Positions 22,851 to 34,645 of a stretch of 64,000 nt of DNA are shown here, piece by piece. The DNA is taken from assembly GCF_000001735.4 (NCBI RefSeq), contig NC_003076.8, positions 24,927,835-24,991,834 of the forward strand, in the 5' to 3' direction. The stretch's first letter is position 1. Every line of letters begins with the position of its first letter. The translations under genes and the position numbers were made by a program. The notes beneath the pieces are model-generated. The model was not told the DNA's origin and made no database searches. It worked only from the letters and a program-made list of their open reading frames with translations. This stretch comes from Arabidopsis thaliana (Eukaryota; Streptophyta; Magnoliopsida; Brassicales; Brassicaceae).

Positions 22851-25084
22851 TCACTTGGATTTCTTGAGATTAACGGTGGTTCTGAAAACTGCGTCATCGC
22901 AGACGAAACTCCACCAAAGGTAAGAAAGAGGAATCCCTGCACCGCGCCAAAGAGCATGAGCATCGATGTAGCCTTTGTACGGAGGGAAGTCGAACATTCT
23001 AAGACACAATGTGAGTATGCTCGAGATCAAGAAAGCTCTTAGCTTCCACTTTGATGGATGTGACGTTAAAGCCGCCCATAATCCCCATACTACTAGCTCT
23101 ATTCCTCCAATCCCGAATATAACTTTCCAGTGAAGCCCTGCAATATAGCTCATATGCATTTCAAGAAACCCGTGTTTTCGTTTCGTAATGTAAAGTATAT
23201 CCCTAAAGAACCATACCTTCATCGAGGTTGTAGAAATTAAGGTAGAGAATATGAGTTGCAACAACCGCAAGAATAGGTGCAGTAACCATGATTTTGACAG
23301 ATTGATCTTGAATACTGAAGGACCGGAGTATTGCTAGAATAAGCGAAAATCCGGCTAATACAGTAGCTGAAGAGTAATCTAGCCTCTCCGTCAATTCAAC
23401 ATCTCTATATAACATAGTTCAAAGCAAAAAAGGAAAACATATAAGTGAGAATTATTTGACGAACAATCTTGGTATAGAAATAGGAATGTTACCTGCTATG
23501 ACAAATACTACTCCAGAAGAGTGAATTCATTACAATGATGGCGTAGATATGCACTATTCCATTGTACTCGTAGTACGTTTTCCGATTTGGCTGGAGAGGC
23601 AATTTATAGTAAACGAGGATGAAATATGAGACCCATCCTTGAAACTGCATTGCAAGATCCAGAGCAGAGAAAGCAACAGAGACAGGTTCCTGAAAATATA
23701 CAAATAGATGAGGAACAATACTTAAAGCTGAGACTTGTAGAGAGAATTGCAAAGAGAAGATTACCTGAATTCCGTAGACATGTTTGAGTGGCCATTTACC
23801 GAAATACTTGGTAGGTCTCTCTCCGTTTCTTTTTCTTTCTTCTTCTCTTGTCATCATGCATTCGTACTGACAATCACTTTGGCAATCCCATTGTTTCCAT
23901 CTCAGGTAAAGTGGCTCTTGCATGTACCATGGACCGTCAATGGCTTTTCCATCAGCTGAAAATTTACAGTGTTGGAAGCAAGTATCCCCCACGCATCCAG
24001 TTTTCTGACATTGATCAACACATGACCTGGAAACCAATTAGCACATTAACACTAGTCTCTTCTTAAACTCAGCAAAAGCCAAAAGTATAAAGCAACCGAG
24101 GATACTCTAACAACAAAACTTTAACCATAGCCACTCTATGACACTAACATCCAACTAATTTCTCGAACTAAACCTTTGCCACGCTATGTAGCATTACACT
24201 AACACACACCCATAAGACCTTATTACAACAAACCCTGTCTCTAATGCAACATCAACCGGTCTAGCTAAATCGTAGTAAGCTGCCTTGAAACAAATTTCTG
24301 AGCTTTTTCATTTCTAATTAGGCTCAAGATAGATTAAGCTGTTTAGATGGCCTACAAAGCAAACAACAGAGAGACAGAGAGAAAGACAAGCTTCCACCCA
24401 ACAAAAAAGAAACACCTAACTCCTCAAAAGCCACTTGCAGCATAAGTCCCTATCTAGTTTTTTGCCTTTATAATCTTTCCAACAAAAGCAATGACCCTAC
24501 TACAGTGAAAATGAAGGGCTTGTGGAAACACACAAAGATCTCATCTCTAACGTGTCCCAACTCTCACCACACACAAGACTAAAGAAATTCATTTGGAAAA
24601 GTCAACCACATAGTTCTAATAAGCTCCTCCTACTTGAGTCACTCCTTTGTTAGTGGCTCTAAATTTCCACCAAACCTGTGAAACTCAATCCATACCTTAC
24701 AAGTAAAAAAATCTGAACTTGTATCCTAAAACAGAAAGATCATTAAAGCTAAACCGAGAATTTGAGAATCAACTGCCAGAGTTATGCAATCAATGAATCT
24801 AACGGTCGACTCTGACAGTTAAATCAAAACATAGCTCAGCATTTATAATGTCAGTAAGCAATAACAGAAAGCTAATTAAGAAATAAAGTTTGTATTTTTA
24901 CTTCTCCAAAGATATGAATAAAGCAGAGAAGAGCCGTGAATTGAAAGAAGCGATCTTAGAAAAGGAGAAAGGAGAAGACTTTTTACTTGTAAAGAGAATC
25001 AGAATCTCCTTCACTAGCTTCAAGTGTTGAAACAAGACACGATACCACAATAATAAGCAGAACCCATGGCAGATTTCGCGCCAT
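22851..25084 (-). CDS. PER1-like membrane protein (GPI-anchor lipid remodelling family)
   Basis: Five exons, 24987-25084, 23765-24026, 23493-23689, 23217-23404 and 22851-23137. All phases close and give 343 residues. The start is MARNLPWVLLII, a signal peptide. A Cys-rich luminal segment follows (SCVDQCQKTGCVGDTCFQHC, later WDCQSDCQYECMM), the hallmark of the Per1/PGAP3 family. Several membrane helices come next, with conserved HVYGIQEPVSVAFSALDL, YNGIVHIYAIIVMNSLFWS and the RLDYSSA motif. The C-terminus is LWWSFVCDDAVFRTTVNLKK. Yeast Per1 and mammalian PGAP3 act in the ER/Golgi to remove an acyl chain from GPI-anchored proteins; the same role is inferred here. Position suggests At5g62130. 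Intron 1 is about 960 bases. The final dibasic KKSK resembles an ER-retrieval end. Confidence 0.92.
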
Positions 25085-25340
25085 CCGATTACCAAAAACA
25101 GAAGAAAGTAGAGAGTAGAGAGAAGAAATAGAAGAGAAGAAGAAAGGAGAAGCAAAAAGACAAAAGGAAGAAGCTTTCTCGTAGGGAAATTTCTAGAGAG
25201 CAGAGTAAGTCGGTGGGTGATCGGAGGAATTGAATGGGTTAGGGTGTGGCAGTTTCTTCTTGTCCATCAAATTACGGAGACAGGTGGATGCATAGAGCCA
25301 GAGAGAGAGAGAAGAAGAGAGAGATCTCGCTGCGGCAAAA

Positions 25341-25362
25341 GAGAGAGAGAGAGAGAGAGAGA
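25341..25362. repeat. (GA)n microsatellite upstream of the PER1-like gene
   Basis: Eleven uninterrupted GA units, about 260 bases upstream of the PER1-like start codon, inside a longer GA-rich stretch (25,296-25,430). On the sense strand it is a CT-rich leader or promoter tract, common near Arabidopsis transcription starts. Confidence 0.85.
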
Positions 25363-25439
25363 AATCCCGTGAGGGTGAGAGAAGGAGGAAGTGAAGAAAC
25401 AAGCGCGTGACGAAAGAGAGAGTGACGCGTGGGAGTTGT

Positions 25440-26728
25440 AGTGGTCACAGACGTCGACTTCTTCTTCAGACCATCCATTTCTTAATTTTTTATTTCTATC
25501 TAATTTTGAAGCTAATTTTTTATTTATTTAATCTATTTAACATACTCAATGACAAAAGAAGTTTATCTTCCACCAAAAGTCTTAGGAAGTATTCTGACTT
25601 TTTGGTTAAGAATCTATGACAAATAAGAGAAAAAGAAAACAAATGTATAATAGTTTAGATAACGTGAAAACAAATAAAAACGATGACAAATATTGTAATA
25701 CATGACAACACGATGATTCCACAGCCTCACGTTCAAGACCTGCGCGTGTAGAAGAAAACGAACTTGTCCCCGAATTTTTGGGAGGAAATTTTCCTTAGTT
25801 TTGATTTAAACTGGTTTTATTTTTGTTACTATTAATGTTATAGTTAATCTCTCCTTTAAACTACACACGAGTCCCCGCCAAAATAAACAAAGAATAAAAA
25901 GTCAAAAAACGAATCAGTAGATTTGTAGTTGCGATCAATCAATAATCTTTAAGCATCATCGAGTGATACGACACACACACAAAAAATCATTATTATCATT
26001 GTTATTAGTTACAATCATAGAACTAAAAGAGAAGAAATATTTGTTTTGAAACGTTAGTAAAAAGAAGATCAAACATGATATTATGTTGCACGTGGTAATT
26101 AGTGTTTGCCAGAGTTTTGTAGGACTTGTGAGGTACGAGGAAGATTTTATTCCATTTTCCCAAACTCGTATCTTCTTCTTCTCTTAACAAATTTACATGT
26201 AACTTCTTTTTCCATTTTTCCAACCAATTAAATTATTTGAACAAGTGTAACGTAACCCTTTTATGTGCATAAAACACGGCAAACACATTGGAACCTTGGC
26301 TTATACTACTATTAAGAGAAATAGACAAATAAGCTGAAATTTGGAGATAAGTAATTTTTACAGTTTAGACTTTAGAGTTTATATATTAAAAAAGTCTCTT
26401 TCGTCACAAGTAGTCATCTACAGTATTCAATCAATTCTCCAACAACAACAAAAATCATCAAATTACAACGTCGGTCAAATAAACTATATAAATTTCGTAA
26501 TCACAATGCACAAACAAACAAGTGTTAAGATATGTGTCAATTCGCATTTACTTCTTCAAGCTGTAATTTGTTGTGTTCCATGCTCATCATCACCCATTAT
26601 CTCATCTTTTATTTTCCATGGCCACCCATTACATATTCTTTATTCAAATCCTAAGTGTAAGACTTTTTTTTAAGTAAACAAATAATTAATCAACTTCAAC
26701 TCAAATATTTATGGTTTATCATTAAGAT
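25440..26728. other. Intergenic spacer
   Basis: Upstream flank of the PER1-like gene and downstream flank of the putative plastid-protein gene. Short reading frames show no domain or codon bias, and I call nothing here. Confidence 0.4.
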
Positions 26729-27542
26729 TCAAGATTGATTATCAGAGACTGAAATAATAGCTTGTAGATCGGCGAGACACTCCGCCGGAAGAGAGAGGAA
26801 CGTGTTCATAAACAAATCGTCGATGGTCTCAACTTTCGCGACGCCGACGAGTCTACACTTTCCTTCTTCGTCCAGTCTCTCTCCTTTCCCTCTCTTGTTC
26901 TCTCCTATCGATTCCTCCGTCGTCAACACAGTTCTCACCACCAACGCCGGAGCTCTGTATATCCCTCCTCCCGCCGTGAAAAAGAACTTCGCCATAAACT
27001 CCAATTCCACCTGTAAAAGAAATCGAACAAAAACAGAGGATTATGGAAACAGAGGATTTCTTGACTAACAAAAAACAGAGGATTTAGGAAATATTCACCT
27101 TCCCGGATTCTTGGTTGATAGTTCCTTGGAAAATCTCCGGTGAGATATCGATTTTTAGAAACGGTGGCAATGGAAAGCCGAGAAACTTCGTGGTTTGGCT
27201 AGTGAGAGAAGGAATATAAAGAGTGGCCACATTGAAACAAACAGACAATTCAGAGTTTGATGCTCTGTTTTTGTCGTCGATTTTCTTGGCGGTTCCGGCA
27301 CCAGAGCCACCTAGAGGAGAGTATTCGAAATCGGGATATCTGGAGATGCCAAGCTTACCTGTTCCAATAGTCTTGAAGCTGACACTGTAGAGAGTGTTGG
27401 GAAGCTGTGTTGTGTTGGGTTTTGGGTTTAGGGAATTTGAAATTAGTTTGATTTGGTTTTGGGATTTGTGGTTAATGTATCTTCTTGGGGATTTGTAATT
27501 GTAGATTGTTGTTGTTAAAGAGTTTATTTTTGTTGAAGCCAT
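26729..27542 (-). CDS. Uncharacterised conserved protein, probably plastid-targeted
   Basis: Two exons, 27099-27542 and 26729-27010, joined in phase 0 (GGGAAG^GTG, TTACAG^GTGGAA), give 241 residues. I do not recognise a named domain. The first 45 residues are Ser/Thr/Asn/Lys-rich with almost no acidic residues, like a chloroplast transit peptide. The rest looks like one soluble alpha/beta domain: LGISRYPDFEYSPLGGSGAG, then FLGFPLPPFLKIDISPEIFQ, then FMAKFFFTAGGGIYRAPALV. An acidic C-terminal part contains RLVGVAKVETIDDLFMN. The repeated 'FLGxPLPP...I.PE' style recalls cyanobacteria-derived plastid proteins, but that is an impression. Position suggests At5g62140. No function is proposed. Confidence 0.8.
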
Positions 27543-30490
27543 GTTTCTCTCACTATTAACAATTGTTATGATGTTTTTGGTTTGTTTTGAATCATTTTGA
27601 TTGAAGAAAGCATAAATCTTATCGTCACAATTTTTATGTGGCTAGTTTCTAATGTTCATTCACCTTGAGATTCTACATTTCTTGGAATATCAATGTATTT
27701 GTGTACATGGGCTCAATAGGGTCAATTAACGTCAAAAAGAAGAAGAAGAAGAGATTATGGGTCAACTACATTTTACTCATTTTTGGGCTAAATATCTCAC
27801 ATGCTGGTGGGCCGTGGACTCGTGGGTTGGTTGGACAAAAGTCATAAAATAAAACTTCTCTAAAACTAGCTACAGTACTACATTTACAAAGTTTTTGAAC
27901 CCCCACCTCAATAAATTTTTATTTCCTCCATTTATTACCCATGTAACCTTCATCCACAAAGTCAAACTCATAAATTTATCCGGGTAAAATTATACTTTTG
28001 AGAGTGATATGTTAGAATTTGGTAGTGAATTATAAGGTTAAGTTTTTTACCCATTAACCAAATTCGAATCTTGTTTAGGAGGGGGTATTTTATCCAGTCC
28101 GGTTCTTGGACTACGAGACATAGTTCGAATATCGTGGATAACAGTAACAGAAACAAAAATATTGACTTGTATGATATATATTTTGTCAAACTGACTTGTA
28201 TGATTGATTGTATAATTCAAATTTCCATCGCTTAAACAAATTATCAAATTGTATAGTAATGAAAGGCAATGTAAAGAATGGTTGGTAATATATAAACTTC
28301 TCTAAAACTCTAAAAAAAGGAACAACAGCCATCTAAAAAAACATTAAAGACAACTATTGATACTTGTGTAACGTTTCGTGCTCAAATATGTGCATATGAA
28401 ACACTTAATGGATGCTTATAATAAGAAGTAAGACTTTCCGCCGCTGTGGAAAATATAAACCCATAGAATTGGGACTGCTTTTGTAGAATGTGGACCGATC
28501 GGACTTTGTCAAATTTCGTTTTAACCGTTGGTCCTCCTTTCGCTTACTCATTTTCCGCACGCCATTAACGATAAAGATTCCCATTATTTTTCGTCGTCAA
28601 ATTTGTCTAATCTCAACCATATTCTTTCACTAACATCATTTTTTTCTTTCTTACACTTACATCATATTCCCCAATCCAATTGGAAATCAGCACGATGTAC
28701 TAGTCTAGTATCTTCTAAAAGAAAAGGATTAAATTTGAATTTAATGTGGTGATGTTCTTTCACGCCACGTTTTTGTAAGTTTGCAACACCATTTTGGGGT
28801 TTTAACACCTTATCACCTTATGACGACCAAAAAAAAAGTTTTTATATGCTAAACTCAAAACGTTTCAAAAGTCGTTTTTTCTAAAAGTGAAGTACATTTC
28901 GTCGGTTAGATGAACCAGATCCACCACCTGCTACGTATATATTTGGCTAGATGTTTCTTTTTCACTTTTATTTTCTAAGGTTTTTGTAACGTACTTCTTA
29001 CGTTATTACTGAAATAGGATCGAGATTAGGAATAAAAGACTTTGCTACGCATTTATCACTATGTGGAAATTTAATTAGACGGTTATAGGAGAAATCCACT
29101 TCTTTCTTCAAACTTGTCGAAACGTATAGTAGCCTACTTGGTTTTCTCACCCATTATCATTTATCAATGATTCATAATAAATTTTTAAATTTAATATACA
29201 AAACAAAAATAGCTAGTTGAACAATTTCAATCAATTATATAAATTCTCAACTCATCGACTTGCATCAAATGTTATGACTGGTTTGGTATATGCACGACAG
29301 GACAACCGATACAATGACAGTTGGTTCCAAAAAAAAAGTTTAATCCTAAATATATGAATAATCGAATCGATCAATAACACGTTGACAAAAAACGAACAAA
29401 TAATCACACTGATGAACCACTTTATAATGAACAGAGAATTTTGTAATCTGAAAATTTTGAAAGTCAAGAGGTTAATCAAGTAATTATAGAAAGGTAGTTG
29501 TAACGTTGGCTTTTGTGGAACTAATAACTTACGTGTCTTTAAACGGCGGCTACTTTGGAAGGCTACGTTTCTTAATTTGAACCTCATTTTCTCCATTTTC
29601 CTTCGTTTATACGATATCTTTTTCAAAAAAGTGACCCAATAACCACACATATAACATATTTAGTATAACTTTGAATATAAACGAATCAATGATATCTGAA
29701 TTTTATTTTGATTTTGATCTTGATTTTTGTTGTTTTTTGTCGAGGCTATTGCCTTGCCACTTTGGATGAAGGAACCCGGCTAAGGTAAGACCCCCTGCCT
29801 AATATTAGCCTCCGGCGAATTTTGCACTCAGAAATTACATTATGTTATAGTTTTGGAATTTTAGTTTAAATTTGTAAAAGTATTAAAACAATTGGTCAAC
29901 TATTATATTAATTAGCTCAAGAGTGCTTTCAAAAACATATCTTAAATTTAATAAAGAAATATTCCAATATCTTAACCAGTACTAAAAGAGAAGATCAGAA
30001 AATTTCTTATAAAACTTTAATCTAATAAAATCATCTACGACTCTACCATTCAATATTTTTTTGTTATTGTTTTATTTACATATTTCTTTTAATATTTACA
30101 TATCTCTTTTCCTTTTTGCTAAAAAAAAGTTGGCATAAAAATTACTAAATTTTAAGCGTAAAAAAATAAAATTAATTATTGTCTATTGCCATTTTTGGAG
30201 GATGGATATGATTTGGAGGAATAGTTAAAGAAAGTGCTAAAATCTCCTTTAGTGAGTCACAACCGTTGACCTTCACCGCAAGGCACAAGAGACCAAGTCT
30301 CTAACCCAACACAACACAAAACCCATAAACTGAAAAGACTAACCTACCCTATCTTGCCATATAAATCCCTCTCGAGCAACGCATGTTAAATAAACCTAAT
30401 TTATACATTCATTCTCAAAGTCAAAAGGAGACAGGGAGAGAGAGAGAGAGAGAGAGAATTCAAAGCGTTTTTTTTTTATAAATTAAAGGC
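27543..30490. other. Long intergenic region before the LysM gene
   Basis: About 2.9 kb. I find no convincing gene, tRNA or transposon ends. The only compositional oddity is a GC-richer stretch near 29,740-29,820 inside very AT-rich DNA. The right 150 bases carry the LysM promoter, with TATAAAT at 30,360-30,366 and a (GA)n tract in the leader. Confidence 0.45.
30436..30457. repeat. (GA)n microsatellite in the LysM gene leader
   Basis: GA dinucleotide run followed by a T9-type tract, between the TATA-like box at 30,360 and the ATG at 30,491. It therefore probably lies in the 5' UTR. Confidence 0.8.
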
Positions 30491-30799
30491 ATGAGAGGTT
30501 CAAGAACAGGTTCTTCAGACATGAGTGCTTGGTGTTCTGCTGTTGTGTTATTGTCTTTAATACTTTTGTTATCTGTTCGTGAAAACAACGCTTCTAATTC
30601 GATTAGAGGTTCTCAATTCTCAACGAAACCTTGTGAGGAGATTTACATCGTCGGAGAAGGAGAGACACTTCACACCATCGGCGATAAATGCGGCGACCCG
30701 TTTATCGTGGAGCGAAACCCGCATATCCATGATCCCGATGATGTCTTTCCAGGTCTTGTTCTCAAGATCGCACCTTTTTACTTCAACAGGAAATTGTAA
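30491..30799 (+). CDS. Small secreted single-LysM protein
   Basis: Single-exon gene, 102 residues. Hydrophobic residues 12-29 (SAWCSAVVLLSLILLLSV) form a signal peptide or anchor after a short basic N-terminus. Residues 50-94 are one LysM domain: EIYIVGEGETLHTIGDKCGD, then FIVERNPHIHDPDDVFPG and LVLKIAP. LysM domains bind N-acetylglucosamine glycans such as chitin or peptidoglycan fragments. No kinase or second LysM is present, unlike CERK1 or LYM receptors, so this belongs to the small extracellular LysM group. The start follows a TATAAAT box at 30,360 and a (GA)n leader. A second in-frame ATG lies ten codons on (DMSAW). Position suggests At5g62150. Ligand and role remain open. Confidence 0.87.
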   Translation: MRGSRTGSSDMSAWCSAVVLLSLILLLSVRENNASNSIRGSQFSTKPCEEIYIVGEGETLHTIGDKCGDPFIVERNPHIHDPDDVFPGLVLKIAPFYFNRKL

Positions 30800-32272
30800 G
30801 ACATATAACAAATACGTTTCTTTTTTCTTTCTCTTTTCTCTTCTTTTAAAATTTTGTTTGAAGCATACTTTACCTTAAGTATGTATGTATATATTACTAA
30901 AGGATTCAAAAATAAATACAGAGATTTGAAAGAAACAGAGCAAAAACAGAGTTGTGTACCGTGAGTTGATTATTCATGTTTTGTGGGTTTACAAGTTCAT
31001 TTAGATTTAGGTGTATATGGTAATTATCGATGATTTTTGGTCTTTGGGGTGGAAAATTTGATTAAACAAAATTAGTAGCTGATGAATGCAATAACGAAAC
31101 GCCAAGTTAGAAAAAGGTCAACGACTTTACAGTCTTTACTAGTGGCAAAATATCAATAAAGGAGTTATGTTATTCTACAAATAAAAAGCTTCATCGTTTA
31201 ATAATTCTTCCACTTATAGAATTCTCGTATCCAAAGAGGACAGATTATTTGATGAATAGGTGTGCTATATTCAATGATGTGTGAATTTATGCTTAGAAAC
31301 TCGTGGATGAAAATATGAATTTTATTGATATATACGAATTTCAAAGAACAATAGCCGCATGGTTTGTGTCTCTTGCTATAATCCAAATAAGGATTTTGTT
31401 TTGGCAAAAACCTTAAGAAATTTTTACAAATACATGGTCAAGTTGCCCATTCCCAATCCATATCAGTTCTTCAACTTTCGAGCCCTAAGCCATCGTTTCA
31501 TTGACTTGTAATGTGGGTCGGACCTGATTATGTTGGAAACCCAAACTTGAAATTTTTGCAAGTGGGCTTAAAGTTTTGAAGTTTTTTAGCGATATGGGTA
31601 AGTAGGGATTTTATGGATCGCATAGTGGATATCTTTAAAGTTAGAATTGGTCGCATGATGCCCAATGAGTGAATTATGTCATTATGTTACCTTGATTTCT
31701 CCCTGGTCGAAGAGAACTTATTCGTAGGTTTATCGAATTTGACATAATATCATATGTTCCGAGAATGCTTTAAAACTTCATATTCTGTTGCTTGTTAATG
31801 TAATATGATGTATTATTATCACAACAATAAAGTATTATCTGAACGTTGCCTCATTCGTCCCGTTACAAATAATTATGTTTGAAATATATATATGCAAGTC
31901 AAAAATATCTCATTCTCAATTAATTACATAACTATTCAAAATTATCACCAACTCTAGTTCTAGACTTCCTTTTTTGTATGCAATATTCCAAAAACTAATA
32001 AACTACACACCTAGACTAATTATGTCGTCATCTCCTAACACTATAGCTTCTAATTTCAAAAACAAAATTCCCAAAGTAAAAGTAAAATGAACATTATTAC
32101 CGTGCATGTCGACATTACTCCCAAAGAATTGCACAAAATCTCCAAAACCTCTGTAAACAAGAATCTCTTATATATAAGAAACGTGAGTTGTTCGCTGTTA
32201 CAAACCCACAATCAAAGCCACAAAGGAAGAAGAAGAAAAAAAACAAACCCTAACTTTTGTCAAAAGTAAACG
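30800..32272. other. Intergenic: LysM 3' flank and ZIP12 promoter
   Basis: AT-rich spacer. A TATATATAA box at 32,168-32,176, about 100 bases before the ZIP12 ATG, is the likely core promoter. No other feature is supported. Confidence 0.45.
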
Positions 32273-33429
32273 ATGAGTAGATTCCGTAAAACCCTAGTTT
32301 CTGCTTTCGTTCTCTGCTTGGTTATTTTTCCTCTTCTAGTCTCAGCGGCAGAGGAAGAAAACCAATGCGGCGGATCCAAAGGTGGCTCTGCTGCGGAGAA
32401 AGCATCGGCTCTTAAATACAAGATCATAGCTTTCTTTTCCATCTTAATCGCCGGAGTATTTGGCGTCTGTTTACCTATTTTTGGCCTCAAGACGGAGAGC
32501 AATTTCTTCATGTACGTGAAGGCATTCGCTGCCGGCGTAATTCTAGCCACCGGCTTTGTCCACATTCTTCCCGATGCTACCGAGAGTCTCACGAGTTCGT
32601 GCCTTGGAGAAGAACCACCGTGGGGAGATTTTCCGATGACGGGACTCGTTGCCATGGCTGCATCGATCTTGACAATGTTGATTGAATCCTTTGCTTCAGG
32701 GTATTTGAACAGATCTCGCTTGGCGAAAGAGGGTAAGACTCTGCCGGTGAGTACAGGCGGAGAGGAGGAACATGCTCACACTGGCTCTGCTCATACTCAT
32801 GCCTCACAAGGACATTCTCATGGCTCTCTTCTTATTCCCCAAGATGATGATCACATTGATATGAGGAAAAAGATTGTAACTCAGGTACGTTAAAGTTTTT
32901 GGAAATTCTTGATTTAGATAAAGACAAACCCGTATTATTAGTCACATGTTGTCTATTTTTCTTATGGTGTTAGATATTGGAATTGGGGATTGTGGTTCAT
33001 TCAGTGATAATAGGAATATCTCTAGGAGCATCTCCAAGTGTGAGCACAATAAAGCCTCTCATAGCTGCAATTACTTTCCATCAATTGTTTGAAGGTTTTG
33101 GCCTTGGTGGTTGCATCTCTGAGGCAAAGTTTAGAGTAAAGAAAATTTGGGTTATGTTGATGTTCTTTGCACTCACGGCACCAATAGGGATAGGAATTGG
33201 TATTGGAGTGGCGGAGATTTACAACGAGAATAGCCCAATGGCCCTAAAAGTTTCCGGTTTTCTTAATGCCACGGCCTCTGGAATCTTGATTTACATGGCG
33301 CTTGTTGATTTGGTAGCTCCACTTTTTATGAACCAAAAAACTCAGAGTAGTATGAAGATACAAGTAGCTTGTAGTGTATCTCTTGTTGTTGGTGCTGGTT
33401 TGATGTCTCTTTTAGCTATTTGGGCTTGA
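32273..33429 (+). CDS. ZIP12: ZIP-family zinc/iron transporter ZIP12
   Basis: Two exons, 32273-32884 and 32974-33429 (ACTCAG^GTACGT, GTTAG^ATATTG), give 355 residues, the length I recall for ZIP12 (At5g62160). An N-terminal signal-like segment ([18 protein letters not shown]) is followed by eight predicted membrane helices. The cytosolic loop after helix III (about residues 165-185) is His-rich ([18 protein letters not shown]), a metal-binding loop typical of ZIPs. The transport helices hold [12 protein letters not shown] (helix IV) and [11 protein letters not shown] (helix V), whose His and Glu residues form the metal path. Family role: divalent metal import at the plasma membrane, mostly Zn and Fe. 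Regulation by zinc deficiency is known for related ZIPs. I did not identify an RTGTCGACAY-type zinc-deficiency element with confidence. Confidence 0.94.
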
Positions 33430-34109
33430 AAGTTTTAGTTATTCTTGCTTGTTTTTTGAGATTTTTTTTAGAACAGTGAAATTACATTTCAATTCGGATT
33501 TTGATACTAAGACAAACCAGTCAATTCCATTCATGAATGCTGTTATATGGGAAAGAGAATGTAAATCAGTCTGTAAGTGACACACGTAACTCTCCATGAC
33601 TCCATCTCTGATGAAGAAATACAAAACCATCTAACTTACCTGCAAATCATTCGAATGCACGCTTTGTATTTACTATGATATTGTATTTGCTTGAACGCTC
33701 TTTAATTACCTCTCCTATGATGCATGTATTACCACAGTAGAACCCCTACCAACAAAATAAAAAAGGTAAAATCAGTTACTAAAAAGATTCTACAATAGCT
33801 ATGAAATTGTAGTATGGAAATCTTGTAAAGCAATTACTATATGAGAAAGAGAATGTAAATAAAAAAACACTAAGCTATGAAGATGTCTATCTCATGACGT
33901 AGAACTCAAGGAAGTGAACAAAAACTACTTGGAGGACAGAGTAAATCACTCCACAACCAGCTAAACAGAGTAAGAAATGAGATTTGGCAGCAGTTGAGAA
34001 TTGGATGATTTTGTAATGAGTCAAATGATGACTTTCAACTTTGGCTCTTCATAAAAGCATAAATCAAGAGAGATCATATTCTTGTCAAAACGATCCGTTT
34101 TCAACTTCT
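33430..34109. other. Intergenic between ZIP12 and the MIR399c promoter
   Basis: ZIP12 3' UTR followed by AT-rich spacer. Small frames on both strands lack support. Confidence 0.4.
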
Positions 34110-34117
34110 GGATATTC
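34110..34117 (+). promoter_or_regulatory. P1BS (PHR1-binding) element, distal
   Basis: GGATATTC fits the GNATATNC consensus bound by PHR1-type MYB-CC factors under phosphate starvation. It lies about 530 bases before the MIR399c hairpin, inside a short text that recurs at 34,458. Confidence 0.6.
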
Positions 34118-34138
34118 ATGGAATAACCCCTTCAAATA

Positions 34139-34146
34139 GGATATGC
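34139..34146 (+). promoter_or_regulatory. P1BS (PHR1-binding) element, second
   Basis: GGATATGC fits GNATATNC, 29 bases after the first site. Clustering supports function, but the motif alone is short. Confidence 0.5.
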
Positions 34147-34457
34147 CAATTTATCAGTTTATATTCCAATTCTTCCACTTCCATAATAACCAGTCTACAT
34201 TTTAATTATCTTGAAACCAAAAGAAAAAAAGCCAAGATTAATTTCCTTTTTCTTGAAAAAACAAAGCATTCAAGTACTCAGGCGCATATGAAACATATGA
34301 AAAGTAAAATGCTTCAATAGTAGAGACAGACATGCCTTGGAACCTTGGTGGGTAAAAAAAACATACTTGAATGGCTTCATAATGAAGCAAAATAATGAGA
34401 GAACATGAGAAGCATCATCATCAAAAGCCAACACTTCAAAAAGAAAAAAATGGATAT

Positions 34458-34465
34458 GGATATCC
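34458..34465 (+). promoter_or_regulatory. P1BS (PHR1-binding) element, proximal palindrome
   Basis: GGATATCC is a palindromic form of GNATATNC. It sits about 90 bases before a TATA-like box (34,547-34,557) and 190 bases before the hairpin, the best placed of the three sites. Phosphate-starvation induction of MIR399 genes through PHR1 is established for the family. Confidence 0.7.
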
Positions 34466-34546
34466 ATGGGAATAACCCCATCAAAGCATCTTCTCCTTTT
34501 TCTTCAAGCACTCAAATGTCAAAAAGGTCACCACTTTTATTAAAAC

Positions 34547-34557
34547 TCATATATATA
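34547..34557 (+). promoter_or_regulatory. TATA box of MIR399c
   Basis: An uninterrupted CATATATATAC stretch about 90-100 bases before the foot of the miR399c hairpin. Its position fits a Pol II core promoter for the primary transcript. Confidence 0.5.
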
Positions 34558-34645
34558 CACTGAGCCATTAGTCCATGAATAACCAACCAGCCTTCTCTCA
34601 AAGCAAACCAAAAAGAAAAACCAACATTGAAAGAGGAAGTTACGA

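Noticed and set aside
28050-28110. Possible tRNA from the TTCGAAT text
   Set aside because: No acceptor or anticodon stem can be formed around it.
32260-32655. 131-codon frame antisense to ZIP12 exon 1
   Set aside because: It mirrors the biased codon use of the ZIP12 coding strand. No independent support.
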